This document shows positions 27,203 through 36,812 of a stretch of 64,000 nt of DNA, piece by piece. The notes beneath the pieces were generated by a model. The model was given only the letters and a program-made list of their open reading frames with translations. It was not told where the DNA came from and made no database searches. A program made the translations under genes and the position numbers. This stretch comes from Legionella jordanis. Its GTDB lineage: Bacteria > Pseudomonadota > Gammaproteobacteria > Legionellales > Legionellaceae. The DNA lies in assembly GCF_900637635.1 (NCBI RefSeq), contig NZ_LR134383.1, positions 1,384,501 to 1,448,500 on the forward strand, read 5' to 3'. The first letter of the stretch is position 1; the number at the start of each line of letters is the position of its first letter.

Positions 27203-30200
27203 CTAAGACAAAATAGTGAAACTGTCCTTTTGTGGAGTTTGCTCTAAAGTTTCACAATTCATTATCCTTATCATTTCTTTAATAATTGACTCTCGGAAAT
27301 CTGAAGTCAAGTTAGCTGAAATTGCAATATAGGGTTTGTTTTCAGTGCTTTTTAAAAAGCAAACATCGAAAACATTATCAATGTTCAATAAATCAAATTG
27401 ATAGAGTCTTGGTTGCTTTGCTTTAAAACCAAACCAATATTTTTCAGCAGAGTCTTGAGTCCAAAAACTGCTGTGTACATTCACATTAATAAGAAATTCA
27501 TTATTTCGAACGTTGTTTAGGCGACTGCAACATTTGATGATTTGTCGATGCAGCTTAAGTGATCGGAAGCTGCCGTAAATCCAGGAAAGAATCTTTATTC
27601 CGAACTCAATCATTATTTTCCTTCGCTTGCGAAAAGTGCCTACACTCGCGAGTTTAATTAAATTCGGACATGCTTGATGCAAACTTGTGGTTTGAGTGGA
27701 GTGATGTGCTTGCTGGCATACACTGATTAAAGTAGATTGTTCATGCACCGCCAGGCGTAAAAGAGCAAGATTAAGAAAACATCCGATAGTCTCGTCGTAT
27801 TTTGGATCAATCCGTGTGGATCGGATTTTGTTGAGGACAATGGCAGAATTGTCCTTAAAGCTGAATTTACAACAATTTCTTAATGCCAAAGCTAGAATTC
27901 CTATTAGGCCATCATCAAGGCTCAGATGATTTCGTGAGCAAAATGTTCGCAGATGACCTAAAGCATCTTTGGGAATTTCGCAATAAGTGGAATAGGGCAG
28001 CTTTGCCTGTTTCATATGGTCAACAATGTGTTCTGAAGGGAATTGGACTAAATAAGCGTCTTGCAAATAATTTTCCCAAAAATCCAAATCCTGGTTTATT
28101 TGTTTTTCCACCAGGTCTTTTTCAGCCAGTATATAATGCCTGTAAGCTGTATCAGGAAGTGGCGGTGATGTTGGAGAAGATAAATAAAAATCTGATAACT
28201 CGGAAAATATAATTGATGGTGACACATCATCAGAGATAATGTGAGGGAGGGCAATCTGTAATTCACTTAAATTGTCCTCAAGACGAAATAACTGAACTTT
28301 AAGGAGGGGATGATTTTTAGGCCAAGGGTAGAAGCGGATTAAAGCATCAAATGAATGCTCCAAGGTGGCCTCGTGTTCTGTTTCAGGCAGATGTCGAAGA
28401 TCAATTTCATCTATCTTAAAAGTGAGCTCTTTTCGCGTGTATTGGGCAGGAATCCAGGAATAGATTCCAAAAGACAGCACTTCGTGTTTGTCTAACAATC
28501 GCTTCAAGGCTAAATTAAGCTTCTGCACATCAATAGCACCTGCAAAGCGCCTGCGAGCACAAATATTTAATTTTCTGGCTTTCGGTTTAAAGGTATTGGT
28601 TAGCCAGAGTAAAAGTTGGAAATCTCCAAGTGGAAGTAAGTCGGATTCATTATGGGGATCGGGAGGTAAGAATGGCTCTGATTTTTTTACACTTTTTAAT
28701 AGATGGCTTAAAGCAGCTATGGTTGGAAATTCATAAAATTGTTGCAGGGTAATCTCCTTTTTCAGGGAGTGGTTGATGGTAGAAATAATTCTTGCAGCTA
28801 ATAAAGAATGACCACCGAGGTCGAAAAAATCATCATGTATTCCAACAGATTCAATGCCTAATTCACTAGCCCAAATTTTTGCCAATTGTTCTTCCAGATG
28901 ATTCCGGGGAGCAATGTAATTTTCCCCGCTTGAAATGGGGGGAACGATTAAAGCGAATCGATCTAATTTTTCATTGGCATTTAGCGGAAAGTGCTGCATT
29001 TCGACAAAATTGCCTGGAATCATATAATCGGGTAGGTACTGTTTCAAATAGTCTTTTAATTCTCTTTCGTTTAAGGATAATGTTTCATCATTAGGTATAT
29101 AATAGGCAATTAGTCTCTTATCTGAATGGAGGCCATCAACGGCTATTACTACAGCCGCTTTAATTAAAGGGTGGGCCGCAAGCCTTTCTTCGACTTCGGC
29201 GGGTTCAACTCGAAACCCTCTTATTTTAATCTGATGATCAATTCGCCCAACGCATTCAATTTCTCCCTTCATTAAACGGCGACATAAATCACCCGTTTTA
29301 TAAAGGCGGGCATTGGGTTCTTGATTGAAAGGATTTTTAATAAAGGATTTCGCAGTCAATTCCGGACTGTTTAAATAACCGCGAGCTAAACATTCCCCAG
29401 TCAGAAACAGTTCACCAATATTCCCATCAGCTACCGGGTTTAACTCTTCGTCCAAAATGTATGCTTGGCTATTAGGAACTAATTCGCCAATAGGTACGTT
29501 TGAGCCCAGGCTCTGTATGTTGTTGCAATCCACTTTAAACAGGCATACAGCCACACTCGTCTCAGTTGGGCCGTACTCATTGTACAAAATATGCACTGGG
29601 TAGAGATTGAGCCAAGCTTGGCAATCGCTTTTTGCCAGGTTTTCACCGGCAAGCATAATTTTTTTCAACTGCTTAAGCGACATCTGATGGTTCTTTGCTT
29701 CATGCACAAGCACTCTAAAATAACTGGGTGTTAACTTGATAAAATTGACGCGGCTCGATTGTAAAAATTTAAGGTACTGACGCGGATCTTTTTTGATATT
29801 ATCTTCACAAATAACCACTGTAAGACCCAATACAAGTGGAATAATGGAAGTCGTCAGAGCAAAGTCAAATGCTGGATTGGATGAAAAATCAATCCGCTCT
29901 TTCGTATGCAAATCGCAATAGTTTGCAAACCACTGCGCGTAATTAATTACACCTCCATGTTCAACCATTACGCCTTTGGGTTTACCTGTCGAACCAGAGG
30001 TATATATGATATAGGCTAGATTTTTAGCGGAAGTGAGGTTATGTGGATTGTCTTTGGACTTCTCAGCCCAGACAGATGGGTTTTCAATGTTGATTAATTT
30101 GCCATTGTAACGATGAAGTTTTTTTTCCCATTTAGAATTGGTAATCAGAATGGTAGTATTTGCTTCATTTAAAATCATTAACAAACGTTCTTCTGGAAAT

Positions 30201-30460
30201 GAAGGATCAAGAGGAATGTAGGCCCCACCCGCTTTGAGAATGGCAAGAATGGCAACGAAAAACTCTATTGAGCGTTCCATACATAGGGCAATAGGCTGAT
30301 CAACAGTCACTGAATGCTCTTGCAAATAGTGAGCAAGTTGATTGGCTTTCTGGTTTAGTCCTTGATAGCTAATTTTTTGATCAGCAAACGAAACCGCAGT
30401 TTGTCGAGAATTTTGCTCAACCTGCAATTCAAACAATTCGTGTAAGGTATTTCCGCTCAA
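27203..30460 (-). CDS. Non-ribosomal peptide synthetase, single module A-T-C
   Basis: A 1085-residue NRPS starting at TTG with an ideal AAAGGAG site. The adenylation domain (about 1-505) has YIIYTSGSTGKPKG, NEYGPTE, YKTGDL, GRIDHQIKIRGFRVEP and the A10 lysine (Lys498). The carrier domain (about 515-590) has FFDLGGHSLL, with the phosphopantetheine Ser552. A condensation domain (about 608-1060) has DKHEVL, a degenerate PHIISDD in place of HHxxxDG (His740 and Asp744 kept), and IGCFLNLALLRL. There is no thioesterase. Specificity residues read D-F-T-K-M-A-E-V-A-K, nearest the known asparagine code. The module likely joins one amino acid to a free acceptor. An MMPL exporter precedes it. Confidence 0.92.
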   Translation of the reverse strand: MSGNTLHELFELQVEQNSRQTAVSFADQKISYQGLNQKANQLAHYLQEHSVTVDQPIALCMERSIEFFVAILAILKAGGAYIPLDPSFPEERLLMILNEANTTILITNSKWEKKLHRYNGKLINIENPSVWAEKSKDNPHNLTSAKNLAYIIYTSGSTGKPKGVMVEHGGVINYAQWFANYCDLHTKERIDFSSNPAFDFALTTSIIPLVLGLTVVICEDNIKKDPRQYLKFLQSSRVNFIKLTPSYFRVLVHEAKNHQMSLKQLKKIMLAGENLAKSDCQAWLNLYPVHILYNEYGPTETSVAVCLFKVDCNNIQSLGSNVPIGELVPNSQAYILDEELNPVADGNIGELFLTGECLARGYLNSPELTAKSFIKNPFNQEPNARLYKTGDLCRRLMKGEIECVGRIDHQIKIRGFRVEPAEVEERLAAHPLIKAAVVIAVDGLHSDKRLIAYYIPNDETLSLNERELKDYLKQYLPDYMIPGNFVEMQHFPLNANEKLDRFALIVPPISSGENYIAPRNHLEEQLAKIWASELGIESVGIHDDFFDLGGHSLLAARIISTINHSLKKEITLQQFYEFPTIAALSHLLKSVKKSEPFLPPDPHNESDLLPLGDFQLLLWLTNTFKPKARKLNICARRRFAGAIDVQKLNLALKRLLDKHEVLSFGIYSWIPAQYTRKELTFKIDEIDLRHLPETEHEATLEHSFDALIRFYPWPKNHPLLKVQLFRLEDNLSELQIALPHIISDDVSPSIIFSELSDFYLSSPTSPPLPDTAYRHYILAEKDLVEKQINQDLDFWENYLQDAYLVQFPSEHIVDHMKQAKLPYSTYCEIPKDALGHLRTFCSRNHLSLDDGLIGILALALRNCCKFSFKDNSAIVLNKIRSTRIDPKYDETIGCFLNLALLRLAVHEQSTLISVCQQAHHSTQTTSLHQACPNLIKLASVGTFRKRRKIMIEFGIKILSWIYGSFRSLKLHRQIIKCCSRLNNVRNNEFLINVNVHSSFWTQDSAEKYWFGFKAKQPRLYQFDLLNIDNVFDVCFLKSTENKPYIAISANLTSDFRESIIKEMIRIMNCETLEQTPQKDSFTILS

Positions 30461-30493
30461 TTGATCACTCCTTTGATCCAGGCCTTATTTTTA

Positions 30494-32713
30494 TTATAGT
30501 TTGGGTAAAATTTTATCCATCCATCTTGGAAGATACCAATTTAGACTTTGAAGTATTGCCATAGTAGAAGGCACCAGCAATGTCCTTATTAAAAAAGCAT
30601 CTACGAAAATAGCTACTGCAATTCCTAGGCCAAAAGCTTTAACCATTAATACATCTGCCACAAGAAAAGAACCGCAAATCACTATGACGATTAAGGCTGC
30701 ACTGGTAATAATTCGACTGCTCCGCTCAATCCCAAAGACAATAGCCTTGTTCGTATCCTGAGTGGTTTCATGAGCTTCTTTGATTCGTGATAAGAGGAAA
30801 ACTTCATAATCCATTGAAAAACCAAATAATGCGCAGAAAATAATAACCAACAGGCTAATATCAAGGGATCCTTGGGGTTCAAAATGCAGATAGTGTGATA
30901 AATATCCTTCCTGGAATACCAAAACCAATGCGCCATAGCAGGCAGAAAGGCTAATTAGGTTCATAAGGATGGCTTTGACCGGCAAGAAAAGAGAGCGTAG
31001 TAACAATAGCAATATAAGATAAGTAAAAACCATGATCCAGATTAGGGCGAGTGGTAGACTCTCTGATATTCGTTTTAGGACGTCGTAATTGCTAACGGGC
31101 GTGCCTGCGTATGATAATTTGAGGCCGGGCATGTTCAGATTGCGTAAGCTTTCCACCAAGTCTGAATTTTTTTCAGACTCAGGTGCGTATTTGCTGATGA
31201 CAGTCATTACTGTAAAAGAATGGCCCGTGGTGGTATCCAGTAAAATTTTCACTGCGCCACTTAACATTTTTTTGGGTGCGGAATAGAGCTTATAGTATTG
31301 ATTTTTATTTAAATCTGCATCTGAAGAGACAATGCCGCGAATTTGATCCACGCCGGGATATTTTTTTAATTGTTGTACCAGGTCGTATAACCTGGAGAGA
31401 TTTTTTCGCGACAGTACATCTCCCTTTGTTTGCACCAAAATCTGAATGGCTGATAACTCTTTAATGTTAAAACTCTGGGAATAGCTATTAAAAAAGGCTC
31501 GGCTTTCGGAATCTTTCGGCAAGATTTTATAATCGGAAACGCCAAATTTTGCAGATAAAAAAGGATAACCCAAAGCTAATAATAAAATTAGGATGGGGAA
31601 AAGAAACAATAATGGGTGCCCCACTACCTTTTCCGCTAACCAATGCCATACACGAGAGTGTCGAACTTCATGTTTTCGCGAAAAATGAATGGAAAATAAA
31701 TTTATCCGTGATTTTAAAACGGCTAAAATCGCTGGCAATACAATCACAGCCGTGAAAACAGCCACTAATACGGCAGACATTCCTCCCATAGCCATTGAGA
31801 ACAAGATATTTATGGGAAACAAAAACAGGGCGCTTAAACTTACAAGAACCGCTAAGCCGCTAAAAAAGATGGCTTTACCTGCGGTTTCAACAGTTACGGC
31901 TATCGCTTCTCTTACGCTTAAACCATTCTCCAACTCTTCACGGAAGCGGTTAATGATGAATAATGAGTAGTCGAGGCTTAAGCAGAGCCCTAAAAGCAGT
32001 GCAATATTTAATGTATAAATTGAGAGTGTCCACACCTGACCTAAAAAATACAGCGAGCAAAGAATAATCAAAGCGCATCCGCCGCCAAGAAAGACAGGCA
32101 GGAAAGCGGCTATTAAGGAACCAAAAACAAAAAGCATGGTGATGATAGCCACTGGGGTGGCAAAAAAATCTGCACGGTAAAGATCAACCTGAGTTTGCTT
32201 ATTGACTGCTTTCATAAACAATGGTTGCCCACCCATTTCAACCGTCATATTGGTTGGTTTTCTAATGCTGTTGGTGAATTGATCCAATAATTGAGAATTT
32301 AAACTTATAGGACTTTTAACAATCACAACCGCGTAAGCTGTATGCTTGTCTTTGGAGATTTGCTTCTTGTTTTCAGATGGAAAAATAATTTTATTTTCAA
32401 TTGGAAAATTTTTTAATGGAGATAAAGACCATTTGATTTTTTTAATGAAAAGAGGATTGCTGGCTTTAAGAGTGTCGCTATGGAACATGATGATAAATTT
32501 ATTTTCATTATTGTAATTTAAATTGTGGTTGATTAATTCCTGAGTCTTGGCGCTTTCGGAATGCTCATCAATAAAGCCGGTTGATTTAAAGGGCGAAATG
32601 ATATGGGGCAGAAAAGGTAAGCAGGCTAAAAGCATTAAAAGCCATAAACTTATTAGATACCAGCGAAGCGGGTAAATGAGATTTCCAAACTTATAAAATA
32701 AGTGTTTTTCCAT
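30494..32713 (-). CDS. MMPL/RND-family exporter
   Basis: About 739 residues with the MMPL layout. It has an N-terminal helix, a periplasmic loop, a block of helices, and a second identical half. The paired motif LSLDYSLFIINRFREELENG recurs as FGFSMDYEVFLLSRIKEAHETT, with the conserved Asp-Tyr proton-relay pair. These proteins export lipids, siderophores or lipopeptides. ATG 32713 is chosen; a TTG six codons earlier is possible. The NRPS starts 33 bases downstream, so this is the probable exporter of its product. Confidence 0.9.
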   Translation of the reverse strand: MEKHLFYKFGNLIYPLRWYLISLWLLMLLACLPFLPHIISPFKSTGFIDEHSESAKTQELINHNLNYNNENKFIIMFHSDTLKASNPLFIKKIKWSLSPLKNFPIENKIIFPSENKKQISKDKHTAYAVVIVKSPISLNSQLLDQFTNSIRKPTNMTVEMGGQPLFMKAVNKQTQVDLYRADFFATPVAIITMLFVFGSLIAAFLPVFLGGGCALIILCSLYFLGQVWTLSIYTLNIALLLGLCLSLDYSLFIINRFREELENGLSVREAIAVTVETAGKAIFFSGLAVLVSLSALFLFPINILFSMAMGGMSAVLVAVFTAVIVLPAILAVLKSRINLFSIHFSRKHEVRHSRVWHWLAEKVVGHPLLFLFPILILLLALGYPFLSAKFGVSDYKILPKDSESRAFFNSYSQSFNIKELSAIQILVQTKGDVLSRKNLSRLYDLVQQLKKYPGVDQIRGIVSSDADLNKNQYYKLYSAPKKMLSGAVKILLDTTTGHSFTVMTVISKYAPESEKNSDLVESLRNLNMPGLKLSYAGTPVSNYDVLKRISESLPLALIWIMVFTYLILLLLLRSLFLPVKAILMNLISLSACYGALVLVFQEGYLSHYLHFEPQGSLDISLLVIIFCALFGFSMDYEVFLLSRIKEAHETTQDTNKAIVFGIERSSRIITSAALIVIVICGSFLVADVLMVKAFGLGIAVAIFVDAFLIRTLLVPSTMAILQSLNWYLPRWMDKILPKL

Positions 32714-33057
32714 GTTCCGCCATCCCCTCAAAAATGAAGGGTAATGGTAAGCACATGATTAAATGTTAGGCATAAATAACAATTTTTGCAGCTTTTTAGT
32801 TGAAAATACTAAAAAAATTCCTGAAGAAAGAAATAGAGGATGAATAAAACCTCTTCACGGGTTAGCAACCCCTTGGATTATTTGAATCAGTTTTTCAAGA
32901 AAAAAATCAGTTTTTTAGGCTGAAAAACAGGAGGTGGCGACCTCTTGGCAGTGGTTACAGGAGCAAAATACAGTATAAAAAAATTTCATTCGGATTATTG
33001 TGAAGTGAATACTGGCTCGTTTACAATCAGCTCGAAATTACCTCCCAAGTGACAAAC
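32714..33057. other. Divergent control region of the MMPL-NRPS genes and a small secreted gene
   Basis: About 340 AT-rich bases without a gene. A 7-bp stem (AGGAGGT/ACCTCTT, one wobble pair) lies at 32929-32946. No regulator consensus was recognised and no promoter could be fixed. It must carry the control signals for the MMPL-NRPS run. Confidence 0.5.
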
Positions 33058-33369
33058 ATGAAAACAATTCGCTGTTTCTCTCGGCTTCTACTTTGTGGAA
33101 TTATGTTGAGCATTAGCTTTGCTTGCCAAGCGGGTTGGGGCCATAACCATTACCATGGCCATGGTTCTTATGGATATGGCCCTGGGGGGTATTATGGATG
33201 GGGTTTATATCCTGGTTGGAGTGGGCCTAATGTCATTATTAACATACCGGCACCTGCTCCTGTTTATGTTCCACCCCGCGTTTACATTCCTCCACAATAT
33301 GTTCCACAATGTGAACCGGTTGAGGTCTGTAATCCGGATGAATGTTGGTTACAACAGGAATGTCGCTAA
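33058..33369 (+). CDS. Small secreted Gly/Tyr/Pro-rich protein
   Basis: A 103-residue protein with a signal peptide (LLLCGIMLSISFACQAG). It continues with a Gly-His-Tyr-rich stretch (HNHYHGHGSYGYGPGG), a hydrophobic strand NVIINIPAPAPVYVPP, and a Cys-rich tail with four cysteines (CEPVEVCNPDECWLQQEC). The Pro/Tyr repeats suggest an extended surface or wall-linked protein. ATG 33058 is chosen over the in-frame GTG 33049; neither has a strong ribosome site. The function is unknown. Confidence 0.7.
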   Translation: MKTIRCFSRLLLCGIMLSISFACQAGWGHNHYHGHGSYGYGPGGYYGWGLYPGWSGPNVIINIPAPAPVYVPPRVYIPPQYVPQCEPVEVCNPDECWLQQECR

Positions 33370-33479
33370 GCAGGAATATCTTGTCTGAGCCCTAATGAAC
33401 TGCTGCCTAACCTATTACTCTCCCTGCTAAGATGCAGAGCTTTCGCAGGGAGTTTTTAAATTATTGAGCTATTGCTGTG

Positions 33480-33944
33480 CTACTTACAGCTTTCAGTCAT
33501 GCGTTTTTGAATTTCTTCCGGCGAAAGATCTTCAATGTGAGTGGCAATATACCATTTATGACCGAAAGGATCTTCAAGGGAGCCACTGCGATCCCCATAA
33601 AATTGGTCGCTGACTTCACGAAGCAATTTTGCCCCATGTTGAACAGCGAGAGCGGCAACAGCATCCACATCTTTTACATACAAGTGAATCCCTACTGGAG
33701 AACCGCCATAAGCAGCAGGTGCTTTGGCGTCCATTTCAGGAAATTCATCAGCCAGCATGAATTTTGATTCACCGATGCTTAATTCAGCATGACCTATTTT
33801 GTTATTTGGGGCTGGCATGCGCATTACTTCCTTGGCACCAAAGACTGTTTTATAAAATTCGATGGCTTTGGCTGCGTCGTCAACAATTAAATAAGGGGTA
33901 ATCGTCGAATAACCTTCTTGCATGTAAGAATCTGCCTTTGTCAT
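33480..33944 (-). CDS. VOC-family (PhnB/glyoxalase-like) protein
   Basis: A 154-residue vicinal-oxygen-chelate protein. The two beta-alpha-beta-beta-beta modules are visible: TPYLIVDDAAKAIEFYKTVFGAKEV and VGIHLYVKDVDAVAALAVQHGAK, with LEDPFGHKWYIATHIEDL near the end. It resembles the PhnB/YdhR-like group annotated as bleomycin or glyoxalase-related. The substrate is unknown. The MFS gene lies upstream on the same strand with 34 bases between. Confidence 0.9.
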   Translation of the reverse strand: MTKADSYMQEGYSTITPYLIVDDAAKAIEFYKTVFGAKEVMRMPAPNNKIGHAELSIGESKFMLADEFPEMDAKAPAAYGGSPVGIHLYVKDVDAVAALAVQHGAKLLREVSDQFYGDRSGSLEDPFGHKWYIATHIEDLSPEEIQKRMTESCK

Positions 33945-33978
33945 GTTTGCTCCTTTAATGCTTAACCACGTTGAATTA

Positions 33979-35274
33979 TTAATTGGTTTGGGGTTCAGGT
34001 GAAGCTTTTGAACGTTTAAATATCTTCAACAGCAGGGCGCTTCCTGATAAACCTAATGCGGAGAGTAACATAGGCAATGCCGCTCCAACCTGGGCTATTA
34101 ATCCTGTAAAAATGGAGGTAAGTCCAAAGCAAAGGGCCATGATAGAGCCAGTTACTCCCATCACCCAACCTTGTTCGTTTTCGCTAACCTGATTGGAGAA
34201 AATGGTTAATAACATTGAATAAGCCACTGACAAAGTAATGCCGATACAGAAAGTAGCAACCCAAGCCACCCATTGTACAGGGACTAATAAGGTTAATAAA
34301 ACAGATATGGATGTTGCTAAGAGACCCACAATAACTGTTAAATCATAATCAAATCGTTTGCTGCAATAATCAACAACGTAACCGCAACCAATGCTGAAAC
34401 CCAATCCCATGACTGCCAAAAAGAAAGAATTTCCCAAGGCTGAATACTGGTACATCTGAAAGAGGTAAAGCGAAATGAAAGAAAAATAGTTGGACCAACC
34501 AAAGATCATCACTAATAAAACCAACGAGTAACGCTCAATGCCTGGGTGTTTGAAAGCAGAGATAAAGATATTAACGGCATGGTGCCACCTGATTTCGATT
34601 TTCTCATGAGCCTTAATGAAGGTTTCAGCGAAGCAAAAATAAAGCAGCAAAGCATTAATTAAAGCCAGAATGGCAGCAAAATATAACGGCGTTTGATAAG
34701 CAAACCAACTAACAATTCGATGATCCGATAACAGGCCGCCGAAAATTGGACCAAATACAAAGCCTAACGATACTGCGAGAAGGATTAAACCAATATTTCT
34801 CGCCTTGTGTTCTTCACTGCTGACATCAACAATCGCTGCCTGCGCAATGGGTTGGCTTCCAGAAGTAAAACCAGCAATGATGCGTCCTAAAAGCAGCAAC
34901 CAAAAATTATGGGCTACGATGGCCAGCGCTGATAAGAGATAGCCAAGCAAGGCGCCGATTAGGCAAATCATCAAAGATTTTTTTCTGCCAACATTATCAG
35001 ATAAATCTCCTAAAATGGCAGCACCAAAAAACCAGCAAATCATAAAAATGCCAATGGTCAAACCATAATAAAAATCACGCATGCCCATACTGAGATCAGT
35101 AGGTAAAAAGCCAGAGGAGGGTTCTACAAGGATGGTGTTTAAGATCGGAAACAATAAACCTAATCCCATGCCATCAATAAATAGCACCAGAAAAAGCGGA
35201 AGAATTGATTTTAAAGAATTATTTTGAGGCATGATAAATCGAAACCAGGAAAAAAAATTGAACGATGATTGCAT
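33979..35274 (-). CDS. MFS transporter (TetA-like drug/proton antiporter group)
   Basis: About 431 residues with twelve membrane helices. The loop 2-3 motif GDLSDNVGRKKSLM is the classical MFS motif A, and FTSGSQPIAQAAIVDVSS resembles the TetA(B)/DHA1 group. It probably exports a small molecule with proton exchange. The frame is open to TTG 35283; ATG 35274 is used, and ATG 35232 (MPQNNSLK) is also plausible. Followed by the VOC gene on the same strand. Confidence 0.85.
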   Translation of the reverse strand: MQSSFNFFSWFRFIMPQNNSLKSILPLFLVLFIDGMGLGLLFPILNTILVEPSSGFLPTDLSMGMRDFYYGLTIGIFMICWFFGAAILGDLSDNVGRKKSLMICLIGALLGYLLSALAIVAHNFWLLLLGRIIAGFTSGSQPIAQAAIVDVSSEEHKARNIGLILLAVSLGFVFGPIFGGLLSDHRIVSWFAYQTPLYFAAILALINALLLYFCFAETFIKAHEKIEIRWHHAVNIFISAFKHPGIERYSLVLLVMIFGWSNYFSFISLYLFQMYQYSALGNSFFLAVMGLGFSIGCGYVVDYCSKRFDYDLTVIVGLLATSISVLLTLLVPVQWVAWVATFCIGITLSVAYSMLLTIFSNQVSENEQGWVMGVTGSIMALCFGLTSIFTGLIAQVGAALPMLLSALGLSGSALLLKIFKRSKASPEPQTN

Positions 35275-35324
35275 ATTCAGCAAACACCGTCAATTTTAAT
35301 TCAAATCAATCAGAGGCAGAGAAG

Positions 35325-36782
35325 CTATTCAGCAGAGGCCAATTGCGCGGAACTGCTCAACAAGTATTTGATAGTTCGGTTTAGAACCAAGCAGACAAAT
35401 GTGGAGGCTAACAGTATCAGAAATAAATAGCTAAACGTATGACTATAATGGGCTTTCAGTTGCAAGATAGTCACTTCTTCTGGCTTGATAGCCGTCAAGG
35501 TTGCCAATTTTCCTGACAAAAAGGCACCAATCCCCAAAGAGACAAAGAAAATTCCCATCATGGTGCTGACCTTTTTACGGCTTGCAAGCACGGTGATGGC
35601 AGAAAGACCAACGGGTGAGAGGAGCAATTCAGCAATAGAAATAAGCAAGTAGGCCGGAATAAAATAAAGTGGGGACAACAAGCTTGTCCCATGGCTACTA
35701 TGGCAAACCAGCGTTATAAGAGTGTATGCAAGTGTCATAAAAAGCATGGAAAGCATGAATTTGTTTCCGGTTTTGATGCCGCTGTGAACCGAGTCGATAA
35801 CAGGTCTTCTTCGTGAGATGAAATAGCCAAAAATAATCATGCCAATACTTTGAATGCTGACGTAATAAGGTGGAGGGAACAGGATGCCAAACAATTTTGG
35901 TTCAACCACCCTGGAAATGAATAAAGTCAGCGAGAGAAACATTTGAAAGTAAAAAGCCCAGAACATTACAGAGATAACGCATAAAAGACCAATAACCAGT
36001 GTTTGTCTGGCTTGTTGAGGGGTTTCTCTCTTGATGACATCAATTAAATAAATTAAACATAACAAGATCACCCCTGCGAAAGCTACATCCGCCAAGGATG
36101 GGTAATGCAGTAAGAAAAAACTGGCCGACCACAAGCCGAACGTCATGAGTAAGGCTTTAATGCCCTTAGTGACGGTAAGCTCAGAGGGATGGTAGTCGCT
36201 AATTCGATACAGCTTGACCCCGAAGGCAAAGACAGCAAAAGCAATGATCATGCCGCATGCTGCACTGGCAAAGGCCAAAGACCAGCCAAAATAATAATTA
36301 AGCTGACTTGGCAAGGTTGTACCTAAAATTATGCCAGTGGTAATACCCATATAAAAGATTGTGAAACCACTCTCCCGTGCAGGGGAATTATCAGGATACT
36401 GATTACCGAGTAAGGAAGAAATGTTGGGTTTTAGAAGGCCTGTTCCAACTGCTATCCCGGCAAGGGAGGCTGCCAATGAGTCATCCGTATGAAACAAAAA
36501 CAACGATAAATAGCTAAAGAATAAAACGACGGCCCCAGTTAAGATGGCTTTCTTTTGACCAAGAAGGTGGTCGGCGAGCCAACCCCCAACAACAGGTGAA
36601 AGATAAGTTAGAGCGGTAAACGTGCCAACCAACGTATAGACTTTTGCATCCTGCCATTTAAATTCAAAAGCTAAGTAGAGGGCTAAAAGGGTTTGAACAA
36701 CATAGAATCCATATCTTTCCCACATCTCTGTAGCAAAAAAAGTTGCTAAAGAACGAGGTTGTTTTATTTGCTGATTAGACAC
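35325..36782 (-). CDS. POT/PTR2-family peptide/proton symporter
   Basis: A 485-residue transporter with the POT signature EMWERYGFYVVQTLLALYL (the ExxER proton-coupling motif) and GGWLADHLLGQKKAIL. The typical twelve-helix plus two-helix pattern is present. It imports di- and tripeptides with protons, a good fit to an amino-acid-dependent organism. The start is GTG. It is divergent from hutU, suggesting linked amino-acid use. Confidence 0.92.
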   Translation of the reverse strand: MSNQQIKQPRSLATFFATEMWERYGFYVVQTLLALYLAFEFKWQDAKVYTLVGTFTALTYLSPVVGGWLADHLLGQKKAILTGAVVLFFSYLSLFLFHTDDSLAASLAGIAVGTGLLKPNISSLLGNQYPDNSPARESGFTIFYMGITTGIILGTTLPSQLNYYFGWSLAFASAACGMIIAFAVFAFGVKLYRISDYHPSELTVTKGIKALLMTFGLWSASFFLLHYPSLADVAFAGVILLCLIYLIDVIKRETPQQARQTLVIGLLCVISVMFWAFYFQMFLSLTLFISRVVEPKLFGILFPPPYYVSIQSIGMIIFGYFISRRRPVIDSVHSGIKTGNKFMLSMLFMTLAYTLITLVCHSSHGTSLLSPLYFIPAYLLISIAELLLSPVGLSAITVLASRKKVSTMMGIFFVSLGIGAFLSGKLATLTAIKPEEVTILQLKAHYSHTFSYLFLILLASTFVCLVLNRTIKYLLSSSAQLASAE

Positions 36783-36795
36783 AATACTCTAACAC

Positions 36796-36812
36796 TTGAA
36801 AAACGTTTTCAA
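36796..36812. promoter_or_regulatory. Inverted repeat upstream of the POT transporter gene
   Basis: TTGAAAA and TTTTCAA are a perfect 7-bp inverted repeat around ACG, starting 14 bases before the POT start codon in the 139-base divergent region shared with hutU. The shape and the central CG resemble a LacI-type operator, but no specific regulator is identified. Confidence 0.4.

Noticed and set aside
27883-28212. 109-codon plus-strand ORF inside the NRPS
   Set aside because: Antisense to the condensation domain, whose motifs are clear; no family resemblance.
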